Positions 53,949 through 62,202 of a stretch of DNA of 64,000 nucleotides are shown here, one piece after another. The notes beneath the pieces were generated by a model that was not told the origin of the DNA, ran no database searches, and saw only the letters and a program-made list of their open reading frames with translations. Origin of the DNA: Alphaproteobacteria bacterium UBA6187 (GTDB taxonomy: Bacteria > Pseudomonadota > Alphaproteobacteria > Rickettsiales > UBA6187). Made by a program: the position numbers and the translations under genes. How positions within the stretch are numbered: the first letter of the stretch is position 1; the number at the start of each line of letters is the position of its first letter. Where the stretch lies: assembly GCA_002422795.1 (NCBI GenBank), contig DITJ01000104.1, positions 1-64,000 of the forward strand. Direction: 5' to 3'.

Positions 53949-55677
53949 AGTTCTGCTCCCAGGATTTCTCAATCGTTTTTTCAATATCAGCATTATTTAT
54001 GCCTACCTCTTCCATAAGCAAACGAGCAATGCGCAAGCTTGATTCCAGCGTTTCCGCTACAACATATTTTGCTCCCATATCATATAATCTATCCATATCT
54101 TCCGTATCTTTTGAGCGCATGATAACGGGAAGTGTTGGCCATTGGGCCCGTATGGATTTAAGCATATTATCTGTAGATGAGTGATCGTCAATGGCAATAA
54201 CTGCGGCAATAACTGCCCCATTATGAATTTTATGCCATAATTCCATTTTCCTGGCGTCTCCATAGATTATTCGGCAACCTTGTTCTTTAAGTATTTGAAC
54301 CCGCTCAACATTATTATCAATAGTAATATAAGGTATTTTTTGTTCTTCAAGTAACTTGCCAAGCAATTGCCCTACACGGCCAAAACCTGCAATTATAACA
54401 ATTCTTTCATCAGTTTGAGTGGTTTCTTCCGTAGATATTTCAGGAAATATCCGGTTAGCAAAATCTCCAGCCAAAGGTGCCAGCCTAAATAATAAAGGTG
54501 TCAGCATCATTGCTGTTGCGGTTACAAGAAGGAAAAACTGTGCAGATTCTGTAGGTATGAGTTTTGCAATTAATGCCACGTTAATAATCAGTAACGCAAA
54601 TTCCCCAGGCTGGGCAAGAAATAAGGCCGCCTGCGCCGAACGTCTTCCTGAAATCTTAAACCATCTGCAAACAGGAAAAATAATACTTGCCTTCACCACA
54701 TATATCCCAATTACAGAAGCTAAAAGAAGTAATGGTTGCCTTGCAATTTCAGCTAAATTAATCATCATTCCTATGGAAAGGAAGAACATACCAAGCAACA
54801 TGCTTTTTAAGGGAGTTATGATTACGTCGACTTCGTGCCTGAACTCAGTTTCTGCAATTAACAGACCTGCAATAAAAGCACCAAGCGCCGGGGAAAGACC
54901 GGCAAAATGGGTTATGCTAGCGCAGGCAATAACAAAAAATATAATAAATGCAATTAACCACTCTGCATTACGTGAAATACTTATATATTTCAGAATCGGC
55001 CTTAGCAGGCGCCTTCCTGTAATATACATTATTACTACAGTTAATGTGCCAGCAACTAAAGCACTTAAGATCATACCGCCGGTATTTCCTGTATCCCCAC
55101 CTGAAAAAGCACCCGCTAAAACAAGAATAGGGACAACAGCCAAATCTTGCATAAGCAGAATAGAAAAACACAAAATACCAACCGGGCGGTTTACAAGGCG
55201 GCGCTCTTCCAAGAGCTGCATTACAATAGCAGTAGAGGAAAGGGCAAAAGATGCGCCAATAAGTATTGATGCCTGCAAAGAATTATTGAAAAACTTTGCT
55301 AACAGAAAAATAACTATAGTGGTAGCAAGAATTTGTATGCTACCAAGACCAAAAACCAGACGTTTTAATTCACGTAGGCGGGTTAATGATAACTCAAGCC
55401 CAATCATGAACATCAAAGCGATTATTCCCAATTCCCCCATAGAGCGCACAGTAGTGCTATCTTTAATGGTAAATGGCACAAGCCAAGGCATTTCACTGGA
55501 AAATAATGCAAGTCCGTAAGGGCCAATTACAATGCCACACAGAAGATATGCCAGAACAGGTGAAATTTTAATACGTTGTAATAGAGGTACGGCAAGTCCG
55601 GCAAGTCCAAAGAACAGCAGAATATTTGACATTAAGTCTATTATGTGTCCTGGATCTGATATTTCCGAATCAATCAT
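53932..55677 (-). CDS. CPA2 family cation/proton antiporter with RCK-type domain (Kef/YbaL-like)
   Basis: 581 aa. Residues about 15-385 hold 12-13 TM helices (SPVLAYLLCGIVIGPYGLALF, FALSSTAIVMQLLEERR, GALGAFIAGLLIAETEFRHEV-like block near 275). A cytoplasmic TrkA-N Rossmann domain (about 410-530) has VIIAGFGRVGQLLGKLLEEQ and YGDARKME. This is the KefB/KefC/YbaL layout: K+ or Na+ efflux gated by nucleotide or glutathione. The ligand is not deducible. Single gene, converging on tlyA with 17-bp overlap. Confidence 0.9.
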   Translation of the reverse strand: MIDSEISDPGHIIDLMSNILLFFGLAGLAVPLLQRIKISPVLAYLLCGIVIGPYGLALFSSEMPWLVPFTIKDSTTVRSMGELGIIALMFMIGLELSLTRLRELKRLVFGLGSIQILATTIVIFLLAKFFNNSLQASILIGASFALSSTAIVMQLLEERRLVNRPVGILCFSILLMQDLAVVPILVLAGAFSGGDTGNTGGMILSALVAGTLTVVIMYITGRRLLRPILKYISISRNAEWLIAFIIFFVIACASITHFAGLSPALGAFIAGLLIAETEFRHEVDVIITPLKSMLLGMFFLSIGMMINLAEIARQPLLLLASVIGIYVVKASIIFPVCRWFKISGRRSAQAALFLAQPGEFALLIINVALIAKLIPTESAQFFLLVTATAMMLTPLLFRLAPLAGDFANRIFPEISTEETTQTDERIVIIAGFGRVGQLLGKLLEEQKIPYITIDNNVERVQILKEQGCRIIYGDARKMELWHKIHNGAVIAAVIAIDDHSSTDNMLKSIRAQWPTLPVIMRSKDTEDMDRLYDMGAKYVVAETLESSLRIARLLMEEVGINNADIEKTIEKSWEQNSKVYF

Positions 55678-55897
55678 TTATGTTTATTAACCGCAGGATT
55701 GAACATGATAAACAAATTACCCTGTTCATAGCAACTCCGCAACGGATAATTAACTGATTGTTAAGTATTTGGTGGTATTATTTTATTTCCGGCATCAATC
55801 AGTAATTGTAAGGAATTGCTAGAAAAATTGGTTGTATGAGGAAATTAATACCAGGTTTCATTTAAATAATGAACTGGGTATAAAATGGGCATGTAGC

Positions 55898-58012
55898 ATG
55901 GATTTTAATACTACAATTAATAATTTAAAAACAAAGCTGCAGATACTTGCCGGAAAAATAAAAACCTGCAAGTTACCTGATAAGAGCGCACTGAAAACAG
56001 ATAAGATTATAGCATGCACTTCTAATTTTGCTAAACATGGTTTTAGCGCCATTGGAAAATATAGTTATGAACATGAAAATATCCTTGGGCTGGAAATAAG
56101 CCCCCATTATATCCGCATATGCCAGATGAAGAATTCTTATGGCAGATGGAGCCTTAACCAGCTTGCATCAGCATGTATGGAAAGTCAGTTTACCCTTAGG
56201 GATATACAATCAAATCCTGAAATATATACTGAAAACCTGAAGATTCTTATCGCAAAGCATCATATAAAAGCAAAAGAAGTTGCTTTATCAATCCCCACAT
56301 CCAGTTCCATTATCAAAATAATAAATATACCTGATATGGAAGAAGATGAGCTGGCACAGGCAGCAGGTATGGGCGGAATCTGGGAAAGTCTTGTAGAGTT
56401 AAATGGTGGAATACATGAATATTCAGTATATTATAAAATATTAAACCGCAAAATAAAGCCATCTTGCAGCCTTGCGGAAAGAACCATACATGAATCGCAA
56501 GATATCTATCTAGAAAGTAAAAATGAAACTACCGCTGAACCTGCAATAACATCATTTAATTTAGAAAATTTATTACAAGTCGAGACCGCCCCCCTTGTAG
56601 AGGAGCAGTTACAGGAAGATCCTAATATCACCGCTACCACCACGGAGACGCAAGACGGAACGATAGCAGCAGATGAAACTTCCACAATACAGGAAGAAGC
56701 GCCGCAAGAAGCATCTATAGAAGAGGCCGAAGAAGAAGCAAACACCATGGATGTGCTGTTTGTTGCCGCCAAAATAATGGATATACAATTATATCTGGAT
56801 ATAGTGAAAAAAGCCGGGCTTATCCCTATTATTGCGGATGTTAAATGCAACGCCTTAAAACATGCTTTTGAAACAAACCCTGAAAGGGATAAAACACCGG
56901 GGCCTTACGCACTACTGGAATTCGGTGCGGATGAGAATTATATTTACATAATAAATGGCGCTCAAACTATTATATTTAACATAAATATAACCGATCATGA
57001 TAGAGATCTTGTGGCGCAAAATGAAACCAACCAAAGCGCAGTATCAGGATTTGTGCAAAGATACGCAGGCCAGTTGCAGGAAATCCTTGATGAGTACACC
57101 AAGAAATATAATAATAAAATCTACAATATTTATGTTAGTTCAGCTACCCCTTTGCATGTTGATAAGGCAGCATCAGAGCCGCTTATAAATATGTTTATCA
57201 ATAATATAACGCAAATAATGGGAGATTATAAAATATCGCAATGTACTTTCTGTAACCATATAGAAGTACCTGCCGAATTTGCAAAAAAAGTAAATGCAGA
57301 AGGTAACCTTGCTGCATGGGCAACAGTTCTTGGACTTGCCACATATAAGCTGGATGTATTTGATTATAATAAAAAATGCGATGTAATTGATAGGGTTAAC
57401 TTACTCCCTGGCGCTGAAATACAAAAGAAAAGCCGTGTTTTGCAATTGCTCAGTGCTTTGGTAGTATCGGCGGTTTTTGCATTTGTTGTTACTACGTCAG
57501 TATTAACATTCTTATTACTTATTATTAATAGCAATAGCCTTTCCAGCCAGATAAACGGCCTTGCAAGTGTAAAAAATGAATATGAAACAAAAAACAACGA
57601 GATGCAGAAACTTAAAAATGTTATGGATAAGGTTAAATCTCTGGATTCTGTAAAGGATACCTTGCCTTCAAACCAGGCCCAGGTTATTGGTGTGTATAAA
57701 CATATCACCCAATCTATCCCGGAAGGCGTATGGCTTAGCGAGATTAATTTCAGCCTGCCTAAATTTGCAGAAATAAGGGGTAATTCTATAAATGACCAGA
57801 ATATCCTTGAATTTATTAAAAGGCTGAATGAATCAGGCGGGTTCAAGAAAGTATCCCTTAAAACCATGGAAGTGGTTGATAAGGGTGATACTAAAACCAC
57901 TACATCACCCGCGGTTGGCACGTATAATGTTAAAAGATTTGCAATCCAGTGCGAGCTTATGCTAGATGCCGCAGCCACAAAGCTGGAAATCATTTCAAGT
58001 GGGGTAAAATAA
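55898..58012 (+). CDS. PilM-PilN fusion protein with acidic insertion
   Basis: 704 aa. Residues about 65-490 are PilM, an actin-like cytoplasmic protein (ENILGLEISPHYIRICQM at the start of the fold; EEDELAQAAGMGG; MDVLFVAAKIMDIQLYLDIV; YALLEFGADENYIYI). About 95 residues (188-283), strongly acidic and Thr/Ala-rich, interrupt the fold. Residues about 495-704 are PilN: VDRVNLLPGAE, a TM helix (about 513-544), a coiled coil and a ferredoxin-like periplasmic domain (GVWLSEINFSLPKFAEIRG). In most bacteria pilM and pilN are separate genes whose proteins bind each other. Start at ATG 55898 is preferred over a TTG 66 bases earlier. First gene of pilMN-O-P-Q. Confidence 0.87.
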   Translation: MDFNTTINNLKTKLQILAGKIKTCKLPDKSALKTDKIIACTSNFAKHGFSAIGKYSYEHENILGLEISPHYIRICQMKNSYGRWSLNQLASACMESQFTLRDIQSNPEIYTENLKILIAKHHIKAKEVALSIPTSSSIIKIINIPDMEEDELAQAAGMGGIWESLVELNGGIHEYSVYYKILNRKIKPSCSLAERTIHESQDIYLESKNETTAEPAITSFNLENLLQVETAPLVEEQLQEDPNITATTTETQDGTIAADETSTIQEEAPQEASIEEAEEEANTMDVLFVAAKIMDIQLYLDIVKKAGLIPIIADVKCNALKHAFETNPERDKTPGPYALLEFGADENYIYIINGAQTIIFNINITDHDRDLVAQNETNQSAVSGFVQRYAGQLQEILDEYTKKYNNKIYNIYVSSATPLHVDKAASEPLINMFINNITQIMGDYKISQCTFCNHIEVPAEFAKKVNAEGNLAAWATVLGLATYKLDVFDYNKKCDVIDRVNLLPGAEIQKKSRVLQLLSALVVSAVFAFVVTTSVLTFLLLIINSNSLSSQINGLASVKNEYETKNNEMQKLKNVMDKVKSLDSVKDTLPSNQAQVIGVYKHITQSIPEGVWLSEINFSLPKFAEIRGNSINDQNILEFIKRLNESGGFKKVSLKTMEVVDKGDTKTTTSPAVGTYNVKRFAIQCELMLDAAATKLEIISSGVK

Positions 58013-58824
58013 TGCCAATAGACTTAAATATGGATATGGGAACTGTAATTAAGGATCTGATAAGTAAGTGCAGGAATAGCAATGCGTCGGGTCAAACTTC
58101 CTCTAATGTTAATGGGAAGCTGCCTATTGCTGCATATAAAGTTGCAATAATAATATCTATATTAATGATATTGGTTATAATTACTTATATTACTTTTATA
58201 TACCTGCCTTTAAAAGAAAAGAACCATCAGAAAGCTGATGAGCTTAATAAAATTCTGGAAATGAAAACCCAGCTTAGCGTTTTAGACGAACAAATAGATA
58301 CTCTTAAAAAGAGGCTGGATAAATCCAAGGAAGAATATATTGAAAGTCTTTCCAATTTCGGCAGTAGTGATGATTTAGGCAGCCTTTACCAGGTTGTAAG
58401 TACACTTGCTGCAAAATATAACCTTGTGGTTCTTAATGTAAAGGAAATAGCCCTGCCTCCACCGCCGCCTCCTGCAGCTAAAACAACTGTAACAGAAACC
58501 CCGGGCGCAAACGCTGAAAAGAAAGATGATAAAGTCGCAAGCGCTACTCCAGCCGCTCCTGCTGCTAAGGCAGCTGGGGTGAGTGTAAAGGAAAGCCGGG
58601 TGGAGCTGGAGCTAAAAGGGCATTATGGCGAATATATAAAATTTAAGGAAGACCTGGCGATTGCAGCAGCTTTGCTTAAGATTAACTCCGAATCCATAAT
58701 AGTTAAGAATGAAACAACCGAGCAAGGCAGTATCTACGTAAAATTAAACCTTAGTACCTATGCAATAGATAAAAAACCGTTCCAAGGCATAATTACGGAT
58801 AAAGAAAATGAAAAAACTCAGTAA
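58012..58824 (+). CDS. pilO: PilO-like pilus alignment protein
   Basis: 270 aa. A cytoplasmic start, one TM helix (about 40-62), a coiled coil (LNKILEMKTQLSVLDEQIDTL) and a periplasmic ferredoxin-like domain (SLYQVVSTLAAKYNLVVLNVK; ELELKGHYGEYIKFKEDLA). A Pro/Ala/Thr-rich linker (PPPPPPAAKTTV, about 147-190) splits the domain, which is unusual. It pairs with the PilN part in the inner-membrane alignment complex. The start at 58012 overlaps the upstream stop by 1 base (TAATG). Confidence 0.83.
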   Translation: MPIDLNMDMGTVIKDLISKCRNSNASGQTSSNVNGKLPIAAYKVAIIISILMILVIITYITFIYLPLKEKNHQKADELNKILEMKTQLSVLDEQIDTLKKRLDKSKEEYIESLSNFGSSDDLGSLYQVVSTLAAKYNLVVLNVKEIALPPPPPPAAKTTVTETPGANAEKKDDKVASATPAAPAAKAAGVSVKESRVELELKGHYGEYIKFKEDLAIAAALLKINSESIIVKNETTEQGSIYVKLNLSTYAIDKKPFQGIITDKENEKTQ

Positions 58825-59224
58825 AACTATTCTTCTGGCATTGATAACAGCGTCCGGCATAGCTGTGGCTGCGGATAGGGACCCATTCTTGCCCTACACC
58901 TGGTCAACGCCTGCGGCAACAACCGATACTAATAGTGCTAATATAAATACAGATAGTAAAATAAGCCCGTTAATTGATAAACCGCTTTCTGCATATACGG
59001 TAATCGGCGTGGTAGTATCGCCAAATGACGCCCTTGCAGTTTTAAAATCAAGGGATAAGCGTGAATATTTTGCCTATATCGGCGACCCGGTAGGTTCTGA
59101 AGGCGGTGTTTTAGAAACTATCAACACAGAAGGTATATCCGTTGATATGGGTGGTAAGATTGTGACTTTAAAGGTAAGTAACCGATTTGAGATGCAAGAT
59201 GAAAAACAAGATGAAAAGAAATAA
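58808..59224 (+). CDS. pilP: PilP-like protein
   Basis: 138 aa. A Sec-type signal peptide (about 1-21, ending AVAA) is followed directly by DRDPFLPY and a small beta domain (AYTVIGVVVSPNDALAVLKS, REYFAYIGDPVGSEGGVLETI). This is the PilP/GspC-HR fold that links PilNO to the secretin. No lipobox is seen, although most PilP are lipoproteins; here the lipobox is on PilQ instead. It overlaps pilO by 17 bp and pilQ by about 26 bp, so translation is coupled. Confidence 0.83.
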   Translation: MKKLSKTILLALITASGIAVAADRDPFLPYTWSTPAATTDTNSANINTDSKISPLIDKPLSAYTVIGVVVSPNDALAVLKSRDKREYFAYIGDPVGSEGGVLETINTEGISVDMGGKIVTLKVSNRFEMQDEKQDEKK

Positions 59225-60767
59225 CCCAGTTGCAAAAATTTTGCTGCTGCTGCTCCTCGCTGGCTGCATAAAAGGCGAGAAAGCCTTTGATGGCAAGCTT
59301 ATTGAGTCAAAATCCATGCTTGACCAGAAGCAGTTCATTAAAGAAACCGAACCGAGGCTGGAAGAATCTGCCAAATACGGCCCGAAGATAACAGAAATTG
59401 ATGAAACAAACATCCGTGAAGAAGCCAGCACGTTTATTAATAAAGAAGAGGCGCAAGGCTATGTTTCCGTGGGTGATGCGTCAGAAGCATTCCCAATTGA
59501 TATAAATGTTGAAAATGTTGATATCAGAACATTCACCCAGATGCTTTCAAAAATCACCGGTGTAAATTTTCTGGTATCTGATGAAGTAAGCGGCTATGTA
59601 ACCGCAGAATTACACGATGTTCCATGGCCTAATGCACTTGATTCAGTACTTAATTTAAAATCGCTTGCAAAGCATGTAGATAATAAAGCCAATGTTATCC
59701 GCATCCACAGCCAGGATTCAATAGTGAAACTTGAATCATTCGACCGCCAAAGACGCGAAGATTTGCAAAAAACCCTTGTACTTGAACGCGCTACCGAACC
59801 TTTCTATACAGAAGTATTTAAACTGTTTTATTCTAAGCCTGATAAAATGAAGGCTGTTTTAGCAGAAGTACTTGGCATAGGCGCAGCTCCCACTGCAGGC
59901 TCGGCAATGCCGGTTGCCCAGATAACCATAGATACCCGCATGAACCAACTTATTGTAAAAGCGCGCAAAGAAGATATGGAAATCGCAAAGAAACTTATCG
60001 CTAAACTTGATTCCCGCACTAAGCAAATATTCATCGAAGCTTTTATAGTTGAGGCAACCGATGACTTTGAAACTGCACTTGGTACGCGGCTGGGCGGTAA
60101 CTTTACACAAGGTTTCACTAACCAGGGCAAAAACTTTAATGTGCGCAGCACTGGTCTTGCTGGCACAGCAGCAAATGCTGTTGCAGCTGGCGATACTTCT
60201 GCCACATTTACTAACATGTCTGCAATCAGCAAAACTGGCGTCACTAGTGGCATTGGTTTTCTTGCAGGCGTTGGCGACGCGGTTGACCTGAAATTTGAAC
60301 TGAGTGCCTTAGAGAATAAAGGGCTTTCCAAAGTTATTTCCAACCCAAGGCTGTTCACCCTTGATAACCAGGAAGCTGTGATATTCCAAGGCACCCAGGT
60401 TCCTTACAGCACCACATCGGCAGATGGTACAAAAATTGAATTTAAAGATGCTGGCTTAAAACTGGCCGTAACCCCAAGCGTTGTGGGTGATGGTAATTTA
60501 ATGTTGGCGATTGCTGTTAATAAAGATACAGTAGACCTTACTCAGGCATTGCCGCCTATAACAAAAAGTACAATCACTACCAACCTTGTTACTAAAGACG
60601 GCTCAATAGTGGTAATTGGCGGTATATATACGCAAACAAAAGCAGATGGCAGCGATAAAGTTCCCGGCCTTGGTGATATTCCGGTAGCTGGCAAACTATT
60701 CCGCCGCGATAATAATTCGAACTCTAAAAAAGAATTAATGATATTTATATCACCTAAGATTTTGTAG
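59199..60767 (+). CDS. pilQ: PilQ-like type IV pilus secretin (lipoprotein)
   Basis: About 522 aa. The N terminus is a lipoprotein signal (AKILLLLLLAGC), so the secretin carries its own lipid anchor. An N0/STN-like region follows (FPIDINVENVDIRTFTQML), then an N1 domain (ITIDTRMNQLIVKARKEDM) and the secretin barrel (SKVISNPRLFTLDNQEAV, VPYSTTSADGTKIEFKDAGL, GGIYTQTKADGSDKVPGLGD, ELMIFISPKIL). AMIN domains of large PilQ are absent. MshL secretins are also lipoproteins, so that label is an alternative. Candidate starts are TTG 59187, ATG 59199 and ATG 59211; the last two fit the signal best. Confidence 0.9.
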   Translation: MKNKMKRNNPVAKILLLLLLAGCIKGEKAFDGKLIESKSMLDQKQFIKETEPRLEESAKYGPKITEIDETNIREEASTFINKEEAQGYVSVGDASEAFPIDINVENVDIRTFTQMLSKITGVNFLVSDEVSGYVTAELHDVPWPNALDSVLNLKSLAKHVDNKANVIRIHSQDSIVKLESFDRQRREDLQKTLVLERATEPFYTEVFKLFYSKPDKMKAVLAEVLGIGAAPTAGSAMPVAQITIDTRMNQLIVKARKEDMEIAKKLIAKLDSRTKQIFIEAFIVEATDDFETALGTRLGGNFTQGFTNQGKNFNVRSTGLAGTAANAVAAGDTSATFTNMSAISKTGVTSGIGFLAGVGDAVDLKFELSALENKGLSKVISNPRLFTLDNQEAVIFQGTQVPYSTTSADGTKIEFKDAGLKLAVTPSVVGDGNLMLAIAVNKDTVDLTQALPPITKSTITTNLVTKDGSIVVIGGIYTQTKADGSDKVPGLGDIPVAGKLFRRDNNSNSKKELMIFISPKIL

Positions 60768-60904
60768 TGGTGGAGAGATTACCCTAGTAAGCTAGTAGTG
60801 CAGAAATTAAATTTGTAGTAATTTTACTTTAAAATTCTCTATTATTTCATTTGTGCAGGTGCGCTAGTGTTCGCTATAGTGTTGTTTTGATAATTAATTG
60901 GTAT

Positions 60905-61010
60905 TATAGTATTTCCCATTTTCAATAATGATGCGTCAATCATCATCTCATGTAGCTCACCTACACATCGACTCGATTTCCTATCATTATTGAAAAGCGA
61001 AAACACTATA
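60905..61010. mobile_element. 106-bp MITE-like palindrome (relative of 21199-21381)
   Basis: The left arm 60905-60932 and right arm 60983-61010 are imperfect reverse complements. The right arm in reverse reads TATAGTGTTTTCGCTTTTCA, the same end sequence as the 21.2-kb element with two differences. A further partial arm (TATAGTGTTGTTTTGATAA) begins at 60875. The inside carries CATCATCTCATGTAGCTCAC. It abuts the stop codon of the glycosyltransferase-like gene. Confidence 0.7.
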
Positions 61011-61997
61011 TTATATAACTTTAATAGAATCCTTAAACTTCATATATTGCGTCCTTTCATAAATCTTTACCCAATCTTTAACCATCTTCTGTGATGAATA
61101 ATTTTTAAGGACATATTCCTGGCTGAGTTGCAAATAATGGCTTCGCTCTTCAAAAGAGCGTAACTTATTTATCAATTCTACAATGCCCGAATTTGATGTA
61201 AAAAGATAATTTTCAAGACCGCAATTCGTTAAAAGCCTTTGATAAGCCGGAGTTTTACTTGCTATTACAGGAACGCCCCGGTTTATAGCAAGAACCGCCT
61301 TATTTTCTGACTTACAATAAGTGTTAACATCAAAATCAGTGGGAACATGACTTAATACACATGCATCAAAGGTTTGCAGCAATGCGGGAAATGTTTCTGG
61401 GGTATATTGGTGAATTATACAATTTTGTACTTTGCCGTAATGCTTGTTTTTGGTAACAATATGATATTCAATTTCTTTTTCTAAATGTAAGGTAGTTAGT
61501 GTGTGTTCGTGTGCTATCATGGACTTTTGATAAGAATCCGGATACCCAAACCACACAATTTTTAAAGGCTTTTTATTGTCTGTAGGCTTTTTAAATGAAT
61601 TGGTAAAGCCAAAATCAATCGGGTCTAAGAGAACTTCAACCGAACGGTTTGTAAATAGTTGTACAACATCCTTCATTTCCGGGGTTGGCAGTAAAAGAAC
61701 ATCCACAAGCTCTGACCATCGTTTTAATGACGGAATCAATTTATTGCTGATATCTGGAATAAAAAGCATAATAACGGCATGTTGTGCGCGCTTCTGCAAT
61801 AAGGATACAAGTCTTGGGTTCGTATCAAGATCAATCTTTAAGCCGTTAATCAATATTCCAGATACTTTTTCATTGCTTTCTTGTAAACGACAAAAATTAA
61901 AGCCTGCAGGTTTTTGAGCAATTAATGGATTAAATTTCACGCGATGAACTACGCCATCAGGGTAGGGACTAAGGATTTCAATATTGTTTTTAAGCAT
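61011..61997 (-). CDS. Glycosyltransferase-like protein, 328 aa
   Basis: A GT-B-like layout is suggested: an N-terminal half with alternating strands (VSGILINGLKIDL, AVIMLFIPDI, VDVLLLPTPEM), a hinge near PLKIVWFGYPDSYQKS (about 145-160), and a C-terminal half with YTPETFPALLQTFDACVLSH and KAVLAINRGVPVIASKTPAYQRLL, like the sugar-nucleotide binding segment of family 1/4 enzymes. The EX7E motif is not evident. Substrate unknown. It stands alone between a MITE-like element and the parS region. Confidence 0.6.
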   Translation of the reverse strand: MLKNNIEILSPYPDGVVHRVKFNPLIAQKPAGFNFCRLQESNEKVSGILINGLKIDLDTNPRLVSLLQKRAQHAVIMLFIPDISNKLIPSLKRWSELVDVLLLPTPEMKDVVQLFTNRSVEVLLDPIDFGFTNSFKKPTDNKKPLKIVWFGYPDSYQKSMIAHEHTLTTLHLEKEIEYHIVTKNKHYGKVQNCIIHQYTPETFPALLQTFDACVLSHVPTDFDVNTYCKSENKAVLAINRGVPVIASKTPAYQRLLTNCGLENYLFTSNSGIVELINKLRSFEERSHYLQLSQEYVLKNYSSQKMVKDWVKIYERTQYMKFKDSIKVI

Positions 61998-62175
61998 TTG
62001 CAGATTCTTATTGAATATTTTAACTTAGATTATAAATGTAAGATGTATTATATAAAGATAAATTTATACCCCATTATAATATGCTTATAAATATAAAAGA
62101 GCTACTATTGCAGCAAGAAGTTTTTTCTGTTATATAAATAATGCTATGTTATTTTACATGGCGCATGGTAAAAAT

Positions 62176-62191
62176 TGTTTCACGTGAAACA
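62176..62191. other. Centromere-like parS site
   Basis: TGTTTCACGTGAAACA, a perfect 16-bp palindrome identical to the conserved bacterial parS consensus bound by ParB. It ends 11 bases before the mnmG start. The usual order mnmG-rsmG-parA-parB would continue beyond the window. It is 11-12 kb from the proposed oriC, as expected for origin-proximal parS. Confidence 0.93.
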
Positions 62192-62202
62192 CTGGAAAAT
62201 AT

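Noticed and set aside
54419..55519. 366-codon open frame opposite the CPA2 antiporter
   Set aside because: Low-complexity translation rich in Ile/Lys/Arg/Ser without a recognisable family; the antiporter on the other strand is unmistakable.
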